This document shows, in pieces, positions 1 through 5,188 of a stretch of DNA of 5,188 bases. The notes under the pieces were generated by a model, which worked only from the letters and a program-made list of their open reading frames with translations, did not search any database and was not told the DNA's origin. Source of the DNA: Lachnospiraceae bacterium (GTDB lineage: Bacteria; Bacillota_A; Clostridia; Lachnospirales; Lachnospiraceae); contig JAFZKM010000088.1 of the NCBI GenBank assembly GCA_017553665.1, positions 1 to 5,188 on the forward strand, in the 5' to 3' direction. Every line of letters starts with the position of its first letter. The stretch's first letter is position 1. A program made the position numbers and the translations under genes.

Positions 1-13
1 AAGTAATTATTTC

Positions 14-42
14 TTGTATTGAGGAAATCAATACGTTATAAT
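14..42 (+). promoter_or_regulatory. Sigma-A-type promoter of the membrane protein gene
   Basis: The -35 box is TTGTAT (14-19, three of six consensus bases). The -10 box is TATAAT (37-42, perfect). They are separated by 17 bp. Transcription would begin near position 49, giving a leader of about 40 nt before the start codon at 90. The call rests on sequence match alone. Confidence 0.7.
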
Positions 43-46
43 ATTT

Positions 47-79
47 CTATCAACCGGGGGGCCGGAATTTTTTTGATAG
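47..79 (+). promoter_or_regulatory. Leader hairpin overlapping the ribosome binding site
   Basis: CTATCAA (47-53) is perfectly complementary to TTGATAG (73-79). Inside it, CCGG (54-57) pairs with CCGG (62-65) around a GGGG loop, leaving a bulge at 66-72. The right arm takes the first two bases of the AGGAG ribosome binding site (78-82). The GC core followed by a T-run (68-74) also looks like a very small terminator or attenuator. The hairpin lies at the very 5' end of the predicted transcript, so it could instead protect the RNA. The pairing is visible; any regulatory role is inference. Confidence 0.4.
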
Positions 80-89
80 GAGAATAAAA

Positions 90-830
90 ATGGCAGAGGA
101 AAAGAAAGAACGTAAGATAGTGTCGGCATCAGACACCACAAAGACAGTTAAGACTGCGACCGGAGAGAAAATGGTACAGCAGGCGAAGCCCGTTGGCAAC
201 GCAGGCGGACTCAGATGCGGAGCTGTGATTCTCTGGGTACTTGCTATCTGCTGTGAGGTATTTGCTTTCCTGTTCTATTTCGGAAAGATCAACATCACAT
301 TTGCACCCACTATGGCGGTTATCATCGCTGCTATAGTACTTGACCTGATCTTCGTGGTCATCGGTTCACTTCTCTGGAAGAAAGCGAACCTCATCGATCC
401 CGCTTCTAAGAAGAATCAGCTTAAGTTCTGGCTTTGGAACAACATGGGAATGATCGTTGCAGTATTTGCTTTCCTGCCTTTGATCATCCTTATCTTTACG
501 GATAAAGAGAAGAAATTTGACAAGAACACCCGCATTATCGCAGGTATAGCCGCGATCGTTGCGCTTCTTGTTGCTCTGGCTGTGGGCCATGACTGGAATC
601 CCGTCGCTCAGGAAGATCTCGCGGCAGCACAGCAGGAGATTACAGGTGATGTTTACTGGACTCATTACGGACATGTTTATCATCTGACCGCTGACTGCCA
701 GCATCTTAACAACAGCGATACACTTGTTGAGGGTACCGTTGAGGAAGCTATCGCAGCCAACAAGAGTCGTCTTTGCAAGACTTGCGCCAAACAGTTCAAC
801 GTTGATGACAGTGTTGTTACAGACGAATGA
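90..830 (+). CDS. Four-helix membrane protein with C-terminal Cys/His (Ada-like metal-binding) domain
   Basis: This is a 246-residue protein of unknown function. The start is supported by AGGAG at 78-82, 7 nt before the ATG. Residues 1-42 are charged and lysine-rich. Four hydrophobic helices follow at about 43-64, 72-96, 115-137 and 148-166. The loop between helices 2 and 3 (KKANLIDPASKK) is positively charged, so both termini are predicted to be cytoplasmic. Residues 188-235 form a small domain with VYWT, a YH pair (His198), DCQH (Cys203, His205) and LCKTC (Cys229, Cys232). The C-x25-C-x2-C spacing recalls the short Cys-rich modules in Firmicute proteins that resemble the zinc-binding part of Ada, so metal binding is likely but unproven. 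I recall similar uncharacterised proteins in gut Clostridia, with the NPV and WKKAN...IDPAS segments conserved. The gene has its own promoter, and the next gene follows after about 160 bp containing a terminator-like hairpin. It is unlikely to be a DNA-repair Ada protein, because no methyltransferase domain is present. Confidence 0.85.
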   Translation: MAEEKKERKIVSASDTTKTVKTATGEKMVQQAKPVGNAGGLRCGAVILWVLAICCEVFAFLFYFGKINITFAPTMAVIIAAIVLDLIFVVIGSLLWKKANLIDPASKKNQLKFWLWNNMGMIVAVFAFLPLIILIFTDKEKKFDKNTRIIAGIAAIVALLVALAVGHDWNPVAQEDLAAAQQEITGDVYWTHYGHVYHLTADCQHLNNSDTLVEGTVEEAIAANKSRLCKTCAKQFNVDDSVVTDE

Positions 831-838
831 TAATGTGA

Positions 839-874
839 CCGAAGCCGTAACGTTTTTACGAAACAGCGGCTTGG
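839..874 (+). other. Hairpin just after the membrane protein gene
   Basis: AAGCCG (842-847) pairs with CGGCTT (867-872). The stem extends by CC (839-840) with GG (873-874) if G841 is bulged. A competing short hairpin, CGTAA (846-850) with TTACG (856-860), lies within it. No T-run follows, so it is not a complete intrinsic terminator. It may protect the 3' end of the RNA or act together with the stronger hairpin just downstream. I do not recognise a known riboswitch or small RNA here. Confidence 0.35.
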
Positions 875-885
875 AATAGAGAAAT

Positions 886-926
886 ACTTTCGCAGGTGGC
901 CCGATGAGGCCGCCTGCAAAGTTTTT
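886..926 (+). terminator. Intrinsic terminator or attenuator between membrane protein and C11 peptidase genes
   Basis: GCAGGTGGCC (892-901) pairs with GGCCGCCTGC (908-917) with one G-U pair and a 6-nt loop. The stem extends by ACTTT (886-890) with AAAGT (918-922) if C891 is bulged. TTTTT follows at 922-926. This should end the upstream transcript at least in part. I find no convincing promoter between it and the C11 start, so the peptidase gene may depend on partial read-through. If so, the element works as an attenuator. An unrecognised promoter is the alternative. Confidence 0.65.
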
Positions 927-976
927 AAGGAATAAATCAATGCATGCCTTATAGATTTAAGGGGCAGGCTTGGAAC

Positions 977-982
977 GGAGGT
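977..982 (+). promoter_or_regulatory. Ribosome binding site that decides the C11 peptidase start
   Basis: GGAGGT lies 6 nt before the ATG at 989, a near-ideal Shine-Dalgarno site. The in-frame ATG at 944 has only AAGGA (927-931), 12 nt away. It would add 15 residues that do not resemble the family N-terminus as I recall it. The ATG at 989 is therefore preferred. Confidence 0.75.
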
Positions 983-988
983 AGTAAT

Positions 989-3382
989 ATGCCTGAAATG
1001 GAAGGCGGAAGAAAGAAAAATGTCACCGGTCAGGGTAAAGACGTCTACAAGAGAGGAGAAGGCTTAGGCTCAGGTCCTGTCGGTACCGGCGGCGCGGGTC
1101 CCAAACCGCCTGTAAGCGGAGGTTCGGGAAGAGAGTCCTACTCGGGACAGAACGTTACGAGAAGCTCGGGCGGACTGCTTAAGATCATAATCATTGCCGC
1201 GGTTCTGCTGCTCGGAGGCGGAGGCGGTCTGTTCGGACTGCTTGGCGGCGGCTCCGGAAGCGGTTCGGGAACAAGCACCGGTACCGGAACAACATCATCG
1301 AGCTCGTCATCGGGATCGCTGCTCAGCGGCATCGCGGGAAGCCTTATCTCATCGGGCTTCGGTTCGAGCACCATGCAGAGCGTGGGCAATGTCAGCAGCA
1401 ACTGGGTTTCTTCGAGCAACACCGGCAAACTGAACAAGAACGTCGATAAGAGCGCAAGAAGCAGATATACCACTATCAAGGGCAACGGCAAGGATACCGT
1501 TACGATGATGGTATATATGTGCGGTACAGATCTTGAGAGCAAATACGGAATGGCGACAAACGACCTGAACGAGATGATGAAGGCCACCATTTCCGACAAG
1601 ATCAATATCATCGTTTACACGGGCGGCTGCAGCAAGTGGAAGACCGGCGGCATCAGCACTTCAAATAACCAGATATACAAACTCACGAGCGGCAAGATGA
1701 CGCGTCTTGAGGACAACATGGGCAATAAGGCCATGACCGATCCCGCGACGCTCACAGAGTTTATCAAGTACGCCAATAAGAATTATCCCGCTGACAGAAA
1801 TATCCTGATATTCTGGGATCACGGCGGAGGATCGCTCTCGGGCTACGGCTATGACGAGACTCATAAGACTTCCGGTTCGATGAACCTTGCGGGCATCAAT
1901 ACCGCGCTCAAGAACGCGGGGATCAAGTATGATTTCATCGGCTTTGACGCCTGCCTGATGGCTACCGTTGAGACCGACCTGATGCTCGCGAACTACGCGG
2001 ATTATGTTATCGCGTCAGAGGAGACCGAGCCCGGCGTAGGCTGGTATTACACCAACTGGCTTAACGCGTTGTCGAACAACACCTCGATGGATACGATCGA
2101 GATCGGCAAGAACATCATCGACGACTTCGTTGATGTATGCGCTCAGTCATGCCCCGGCCAGAAGACCACGCTTTCGATCGTCGATCTTGCAGAGCTTTCC
2201 GAGACCGTGAGCGATGACTTCAAGGCATTCGCGAAGAGTACCTCGAAGCTTATCAACGACAATAAATACGAGACCGTTTCGGAATCAAGAAGCGACGCGA
2301 GAGAGTTCGCGCAGTCAAACGCGATCGATCAGATCGACCTGATCAACTTCGCGCTCAACCTTGATACCAAGGAAGGCAAGGCGCTTGCGGATACACTGCT
2401 TTCATCGGTTAAATACAACAGGACTTCGTCGAACATGACGAACGCCTACGGTATCTCGATCTACTTCCCTTACAGGAAGACAAATAAGGTTAATTCAGCT
2501 GTATCGACTTACGACCAGATCGGACTTGACGATGAGTATTCCGAGTGCATCAAGGAGTTCGCGGGAGTACAGGGCGTGGGCGCTGCGGCAGGAAGCAGTT
2601 CGGGTTCTTCCATGGGATCCCTGCTCGATCTGCTCGGCGGTGGCTCGGCATCAGGTTCGGGTTCGTCGCTTGACAGCATCCTCGGACTTGTTTCGACCAT
2701 CTCGGGACTCAGTGGAAGATCGATGAGCGATGAGGCGATCGCGGGCTATGTAAGCAATAATCTGCTCGATACTTCGAAGCTTAACTGGAAGTCCGACAGT
2801 GAAGGTCATAAGTACATTACCCTTACCGAGCAGGACTGGAGCCTGATCAACAGCGTTGACCTCAACATGTTCGTGGACGACGGTGCAGGATACATCGATC
2901 TGGGCCTTGATAATCTCTTTAGCATAGACGATTACGGCAATCTCATCGTGGATACCGAGGGCACCTGGATCTCGATAAATCAGCAGCCTGTCGCGTACTA
3001 TCATGTCGATACGACCGGAGACACCATCACAGGTAAGGTTCCCGCTCTCCTTAACGGCGAGAGAGTGAACATTATCGTTAATCTTTCCTACAGCACCGGA
3101 AAGGGCAGCATAGCCGGCGCGGAGCCCGTTTATGACGAAAGTGTTACGGAAACCGAATTCAGGGGACTTGTTGATATCCAGAACGGAGATGTGATCGATT
3201 TCCTCTGCGATTATTACGGATACGACGGCTCTTATCTCGACAGCTATAAGCTCGGGGATCAGCTTGTTGTAAGCGGATCGCTTCAGGTCAGCGATACCAT
3301 CGTAGGACAGAAGATGGTAGGCCTCTATAAGATCACCGACATCTACGGTCAGAGCTACTGGACTGAAAAGTTTAACAAGTAA
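989..3382 (+). CDS. Membrane-tethered clostripain-family (peptidase C11) cysteine protease
   Basis: This 797-residue protein begins with a charged segment holding VTGQGKDVYKRGEGLGSGPVG-like sequence (about 11-32), which I recall from clostridial C11 proteins. One membrane helix at 63-75 runs into a glycine-rich stretch, followed by a Ser/Gly/Thr-rich linker to about 125. With no cleavable signal, it should be a type II anchor with the catalytic part outside. The caspase-like C11 domain spans about 170-528. It shows MMVYMCGTD at its start, the catalytic His278 in WDHGGG and the catalytic Cys322 in GFDACLMA, followed by ASEETEPGVGW. The family cleaves after Arg or Lys and usually self-activates by cutting between the two catalytic residues; Lys293 is a candidate site. 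A second Gly/Ser-rich insert lies at about 529-575, then a beta-rich C-terminal region of unknown role to 797. The protein is intact and longer than clostripain itself because of the linkers and tail. The in-frame ATG at 944 is a weaker alternative start. Its physiological substrate cannot be read from the sequence. Confidence 0.92.
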   Translation: MPEMEGGRKKNVTGQGKDVYKRGEGLGSGPVGTGGAGPKPPVSGGSGRESYSGQNVTRSSGGLLKIIIIAAVLLLGGGGGLFGLLGGGSGSGSGTSTGTGTTSSSSSSGSLLSGIAGSLISSGFGSSTMQSVGNVSSNWVSSSNTGKLNKNVDKSARSRYTTIKGNGKDTVTMMVYMCGTDLESKYGMATNDLNEMMKATISDKINIIVYTGGCSKWKTGGISTSNNQIYKLTSGKMTRLEDNMGNKAMTDPATLTEFIKYANKNYPADRNILIFWDHGGGSLSGYGYDETHKTSGSMNLAGINTALKNAGIKYDFIGFDACLMATVETDLMLANYADYVIASEETEPGVGWYYTNWLNALSNNTSMDTIEIGKNIIDDFVDVCAQSCPGQKTTLSIVDLAELSETVSDDFKAFAKSTSKLINDNKYETVSESRSDAREFAQSNAIDQIDLINFALNLDTKEGKALADTLLSSVKYNRTSSNMTNAYGISIYFPYRKTNKVNSAVSTYDQIGLDDEYSECIKEFAGVQGVGAAAGSSSGSSMGSLLDLLGGGSASGSGSSLDSILGLVSTISGLSGRSMSDEAIAGYVSNNLLDTSKLNWKSDSEGHKYITLTEQDWSLINSVDLNMFVDDGAGYIDLGLDNLFSIDDYGNLIVDTEGTWISINQQPVAYYHVDTTGDTITGKVPALLNGERVNIIVNLSYSTGKGSIAGAEPVYDESVTETEFRGLVDIQNGDVIDFLCDYYGYDGSYLDSYKLGDQLVVSGSLQVSDTIVGQKMVGLYKITDIYGQSYWTEKFNK

Positions 3383-3417
3383 CAGATTAATAAAATGTGA
3401 ATTCTACAGTAATGTAC

Positions 3418-3446
3418 TTGCAAAAAACGGATTTAATTGTTACAAT
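3418..3446 (+). promoter_or_regulatory. Sigma-A-type promoter of the secreted SH3b/protease-like gene
   Basis: The -35 box is TTGCAA (3418-3423, four of six consensus bases). The -10 box is TACAAT (3441-3446, five of six). The spacer is exactly 17 bp. Transcription would start near 3453, giving a leader of about 30 nt. The spacer is almost entirely the left arm of a 19-bp inverted repeat, and the -10 box overlaps a palindrome, so both could affect its use. Confidence 0.7.
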
Positions 3447-3515
3447 ATTGTTACGAAATTATTTTGAAGGGTAACAATAGGCATGAGATTCTCCAAAACA
3501 ATTAAATCCGTTTTT
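3423..3515. repeat. Perfect 19-bp inverted repeat enclosing the start region of the secreted protein gene
   Basis: The left arm AAAAACGGATTTAATTGTT (3423-3441) is the exact reverse complement of 3497-3515. The 55-bp interior (3442-3496) holds most of the -10 box, the predicted transcription start, the ribosome binding site and the start codon. The right arm encodes part of codon 5 to codon 11, within the signal peptide, and ends in TTTTT. A perfect match of this length so close by is not expected by chance. RNA entering from upstream would contain both arms and could fold, whereas RNA from the local promoter would contain only the right arm. The repeat is directly visible; its function is inferred. 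Confidence 0.9.
3436..3478. promoter_or_regulatory. Operator-like cluster of three ATTGTTAC motifs over the promoter
   Basis: ATTGTTAC occurs at 3436-3443 and 3447-3454, an 11-bp period or about one helical turn. It occurs inverted as GTAACAAT at 3471-3478. The first copy overlaps the ATTGT-T-ACAAT near-palindrome (3436-3446), and ACAATATTGT (3442-3451) is a perfect palindrome over the -10 box. This arrangement fits a repressor site covering the -10 region and start site. No regulator gene is in the window, and AT-rich promoters can produce such patterns by chance. Confidence 0.4.
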
Positions 3516-4652
3516 GCTATTCTGCTCATCCTGGCATTCATTCTCCCCGAGGGAGTAAGTGTTCAGGCAGCTTCTTATAAAACCGGGATATACAAGATAA
3601 ACACGCAGGAATCGCCTCTTAATGTCAGAACCTGTCCCAGCAGTGAGAACATGAAGGTAGGCTCGATCCCGAAGGGTACAAAGGTTAATGTAACATTTGT
3701 CAGCTCAAACGGATGGGGTAAGGTCGTATACGGCTCGGTTCACGGATGGATCTCGCTTGAGTACTGCAAGTATGTGGGACCGGCAGAGGAGCCCTCGGCT
3801 GAGGCTTCATCGGCGGGGAAGATCAGGACTTTCGGCATTTCGGCGGAGAACCTTACCTGGGTTACCGGCTGGAAGCAGGAATTCTCGAAGACCAGCGGAC
3901 TCTGCACTTCATCCGCTACCGCGTCGCTCTTAAGACGCCGTCAGGCAGCGGAAGGAAAGGCCGTAACATTTACATTCGGCGATGTCCGCGCGGCTATGGG
4001 AGGCAATCCCATTCCGGACAAGAACGGCAAGTACGAGAGCTGCAGTTCATATTTCTCGGATGTTACGCCTTTTACGCATCAGGATACCGCGACAGGATCC
4101 GCGATCACATATTACCTGAAGAAAGAAACGGAGACCACTCATTCGCATAACCGCGAGTATATCGCGGATCTGCTCGATACACATCCCGAGGGCGTTGTAG
4201 TCTATACGAAGTACGGAAGCAGCGGAAAGCACGCGATCCTTATTTCGGATTATGTTCGCCATAAGGACGGATCACTGAGCTTCTACGCTTACGATCCCGC
4301 TAACGGCACGGGCAGAAAGAGGCTTGAGGATACCTGGATCATGACGAAGATCAGCTCGGTAGGAGCCTTCTTCGCGAATGTTATCTCGATCTGGTACGTA
4401 CAGGGCGACCTGACCATAGATGACGGATACTTCGCTTATCCGGGCTACGAAGTCGTAGATTCGCAGATGACGGTATCGAAGAAAAAGACTTATGTATATT
4501 CAGAGTCGGATCTTTCGTCCGAGCGCATCGATAAGCTCGCGAAGGGAGATACGGTCGATATCGCGTACAGGTTCACTGCTGAGGACGGCACCGGGTGGTG
4601 CATTACCGCAGAGGGATTCTTTATTGAAGCCGGGCGGCTTTCGGACAGATAA
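3483..4652 (+). CDS. Secreted SH3b-domain protein with predicted papain-like cysteine protease domain
   Basis: This 389-residue protein has a signal peptide (basic MRFSKTIK, hydrophobic core at about 9-21, likely cleavage after VQA at 27-29). Residues 33-98 resemble a bacterial SH3 domain, with LNVRTCPS, IPKGTKVNV, GWGKV and HGWISLEYCKYV; such domains commonly bind the cell wall. The central domain (about 117-308) has GLCTSSATASLLRRR with Cys141 at the start of a helix, GKHAILISDY with His250, and FYAYDPANG with Asp271. This Cys-His-Asp order is typical of the papain-like/C39-like fold, so a protease, amidase or transglutaminase-like activity is inferred. Residues 325-386 look like a second, divergent SH3-like domain. 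The start is preceded by GAAGGG at 3466-3471, 11 nt away, which is rather far. Local promoter, operator-like repeats and the 19-bp inverted repeat suggest tight control. It sits about 100 bp downstream of the C11 peptidase, which could be its processing enzyme, but nothing proves this. A non-enzymatic wall-binding protein is the main alternative. Confidence 0.82.
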   Translation: MRFSKTIKSVFAILLILAFILPEGVSVQAASYKTGIYKINTQESPLNVRTCPSSENMKVGSIPKGTKVNVTFVSSNGWGKVVYGSVHGWISLEYCKYVGPAEEPSAEASSAGKIRTFGISAENLTWVTGWKQEFSKTSGLCTSSATASLLRRRQAAEGKAVTFTFGDVRAAMGGNPIPDKNGKYESCSSYFSDVTPFTHQDTATGSAITYYLKKETETTHSHNREYIADLLDTHPEGVVVYTKYGSSGKHAILISDYVRHKDGSLSFYAYDPANGTGRKRLEDTWIMTKISSVGAFFANVISIWYVQGDLTIDDGYFAYPGYEVVDSQMTVSKKKTYVYSESDLSSERIDKLAKGDTVDIAYRFTAEDGTGWCITAEGFFIEAGRLSDR

Positions 4653-4668
4653 CCGAATAAGAATACCG

Positions 4669-4705
4669 GTACCCGAAGGATAGATGCCTTCGGGTACTTT
4701 TATTT
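4669..4705 (+). terminator. Strong intrinsic terminator after the secreted protein gene
   Basis: GTACCCGAAGG (4669-4679) pairs perfectly with CCTTCGGGTAC (4687-4697) around a 7-nt loop. TTTTATTT follows at 4698-4705. It begins 16 nt after the stop codon and separates this gene from trkA. Confidence 0.93.
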
Positions 4706-4719
4706 GCATTTTGTGAGAA

Positions 4720-4748
4720 TTGGAGTAAAATATATCTTGTTATATTAT
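4720..4748 (+). promoter_or_regulatory. Candidate trkA promoter
   Basis: TTGGAG (4720-4725, three of six -35 consensus bases) and TATTAT (4743-4748, five of six -10 bases) are 17 bp apart in very AT-rich DNA. A promoter is expected here because a strong terminator lies just upstream. Other spacings are possible, so the exact boxes are uncertain. The leader, about 50 nt, is too short to hold a c-di-AMP riboswitch of the type often found before potassium genes. Confidence 0.45.
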
Positions 4749-4805
4749 GTGGTTTTAATTGTTTTGCTATTGGGTACAAAAGATTTTTTTGGGAGATAAA
4801 CATAC

Positions 4806-5188
4806 ATGAAGATCATTGTTATAGGCTGCGGTAAGATCGGACTTTCGCTGGTAAAGCAGCTGACTTCCGAGGGACATATAGTTACGGTCATTGATAAGAA
4901 CTCAAACCGCTTAAAGAACGCGCTCTCAAACCTGGACGTAATGTCGTTCACGGGTGACGGAACGAGCTCCACGACTCTGCGTGAGGCCGGAATAGGCGAC
5001 GCCGACCTGATGGTCGCGGTCATGGATTCGGATGAGATGAACCTTCTCTGCTGCGTGATCGCGCAGAAGGTCGGCAAGTGCAAGACTATTGCCCGTGTGC
5101 GCAATCCCATTTACAATTCCGAGATCGAGTTTTTAAAGAACGAACTTGATATCTCGATGATATTCAACCCCGAGATGACCGCGGCGGA
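4806..5188 (+). CDS. trkA: Trk potassium uptake regulator TrkA, N-terminal part (runs off the window)
   Basis: Only the first 127 codons are present; the gene continues past the window end. The start follows GGGAG at 4791-4795. Residues 1-30 form the start of a Rossmann fold: MKIIVIGCGKIG with Gly7, Gly9 and Gly12 of the GxGxxG nucleotide loop, ending at Asp30, which is expected to bind the ribose of NAD(H). TGDGTS, then ADLMVAVMDSDEMNLLCC, ARVRNPIY and FNPEM (about 120-124) follow, all typical of the TrkA/RCK N-terminal domain. TrkA is a cytoplasmic peripheral subunit that gates the TrkH/TrkG-type potassium channel in response to nucleotides. The NPE segment and overall likeness favour two-domain TrkA (about 450 residues) over short KtrA (about 220), but the C-terminal half is not visible. 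The membrane subunit gene is probably downstream. Confidence 0.88.
   Translation, partial: MKIIVIGCGKIGLSLVKQLTSEGHIVTVIDKNSNRLKNALSNLDVMSFTGDGTSSTTLREAGIGDADLMVAVMDSDEMNLLCCVIAQKVGKCKTIARVRNPIYNSEIEFLKNELDISMIFNPEMTAA

Noticed and set aside
839..926. Tandem hairpins considered as a c-di-GMP or other known riboswitch.
   Set aside because: The conserved core sequences of the riboswitch classes I know are absent, and the second stem with T-run is explained as a terminator.
1138..1611. Long minus-strand open frame opposite the C11 linker, rich in Pro, Leu and Glu.
   Set aside because: It is the antisense shadow of Gly/Ser-rich codons, has no ribosome binding site, and lies within a clear family gene.
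3383..3422. Searched for an intrinsic terminator directly after the C11 stop codon.
   Set aside because: No stem with a following T-run is present; the only strong structure nearby is the long inverted repeat, whose AT-rich stem is unlike a standard terminator.
3440..3484. A 14-codon minus-strand frame with GGAG correctly placed before its ATG.
   Set aside because: It is a by-product of the start region, has no promoter of its own that I can see, and is too short to support as a gene. It is mentioned only under the inversion idea.
4754..4771. TTTAATTGTT and TTTTGCTATT before trkA also occur around the 19-bp inverted repeat (3432-3441 and 3512-3521).
   Set aside because: Ten-base matches between two AT-rich stretches are expected by chance in a window of this size, and they are not in the same order or spacing.
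4745..5110. Minus-strand open frame of 121 codons opposite the start of trkA.
   Set aside because: The + strand encodes an unmistakable TrkA domain; the opposite frame has no recognisable motif.

Overview
The window looks like chromosomal DNA from an anaerobic Firmicute of class Clostridia (gut or rumen type). The grounds are indirect: AGGAG/GGAGG ribosome binding sites, AT-rich intergenic DNA around moderate-GC genes, a clostripain-family (C11) peptidase whose N-terminus resembles one I recall from Lachnospiraceae/Oscillospiraceae proteins, and a membrane protein of a type I associate with the same groups. I cannot name a genus. All genes are on the + strand. I see no tRNA, rRNA, CRISPR array, insertion sequence or phage gene.

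Layout: (1) 1-89 holds a promoter with a perfect -10 box and a leader hairpin touching the ribosome binding site. (2) 90-830 encodes a four-helix membrane protein with a C-terminal Cys/His domain likely to bind metal; its function is unknown. (3) 831-988 holds two hairpins, the second a terminator or attenuator, and a strong ribosome binding site that fixes the next start. (4) 989-3382 encodes a membrane-tethered C11 cysteine peptidase of 797 residues, with Gly/Ser-rich linkers and a C-terminal beta-rich region. (5) 3383-3482 holds a sigma-A-type promoter, three copies of an 8-bp motif and one arm of a perfect 19-bp inverted repeat. (6) 3483-4652 encodes a secreted protein with an SH3b-like domain and a predicted papain-like cysteine protease domain. 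(7) 4669-4705 is a textbook intrinsic terminator. (8) 4806 to the window end is the N-terminal part of TrkA, the NAD-binding regulator of potassium uptake.

The first three genes all act at or outside the membrane, and two are cysteine proteases or resemble them. A shared role in cell-surface protein processing is possible but is inference. The trkA gene is separated by a strong terminator and is probably an independent unit.

The most striking non-coding signal is the 19-bp inverted repeat at 3423-3441 and 3497-3515. It encloses the ribosome binding site and start codon of the secreted protein, and its left arm lies upstream of the predicted transcription start. RNA reading through from the C11 gene could fold and hide the start, whereas RNA from the gene's own promoter could not.
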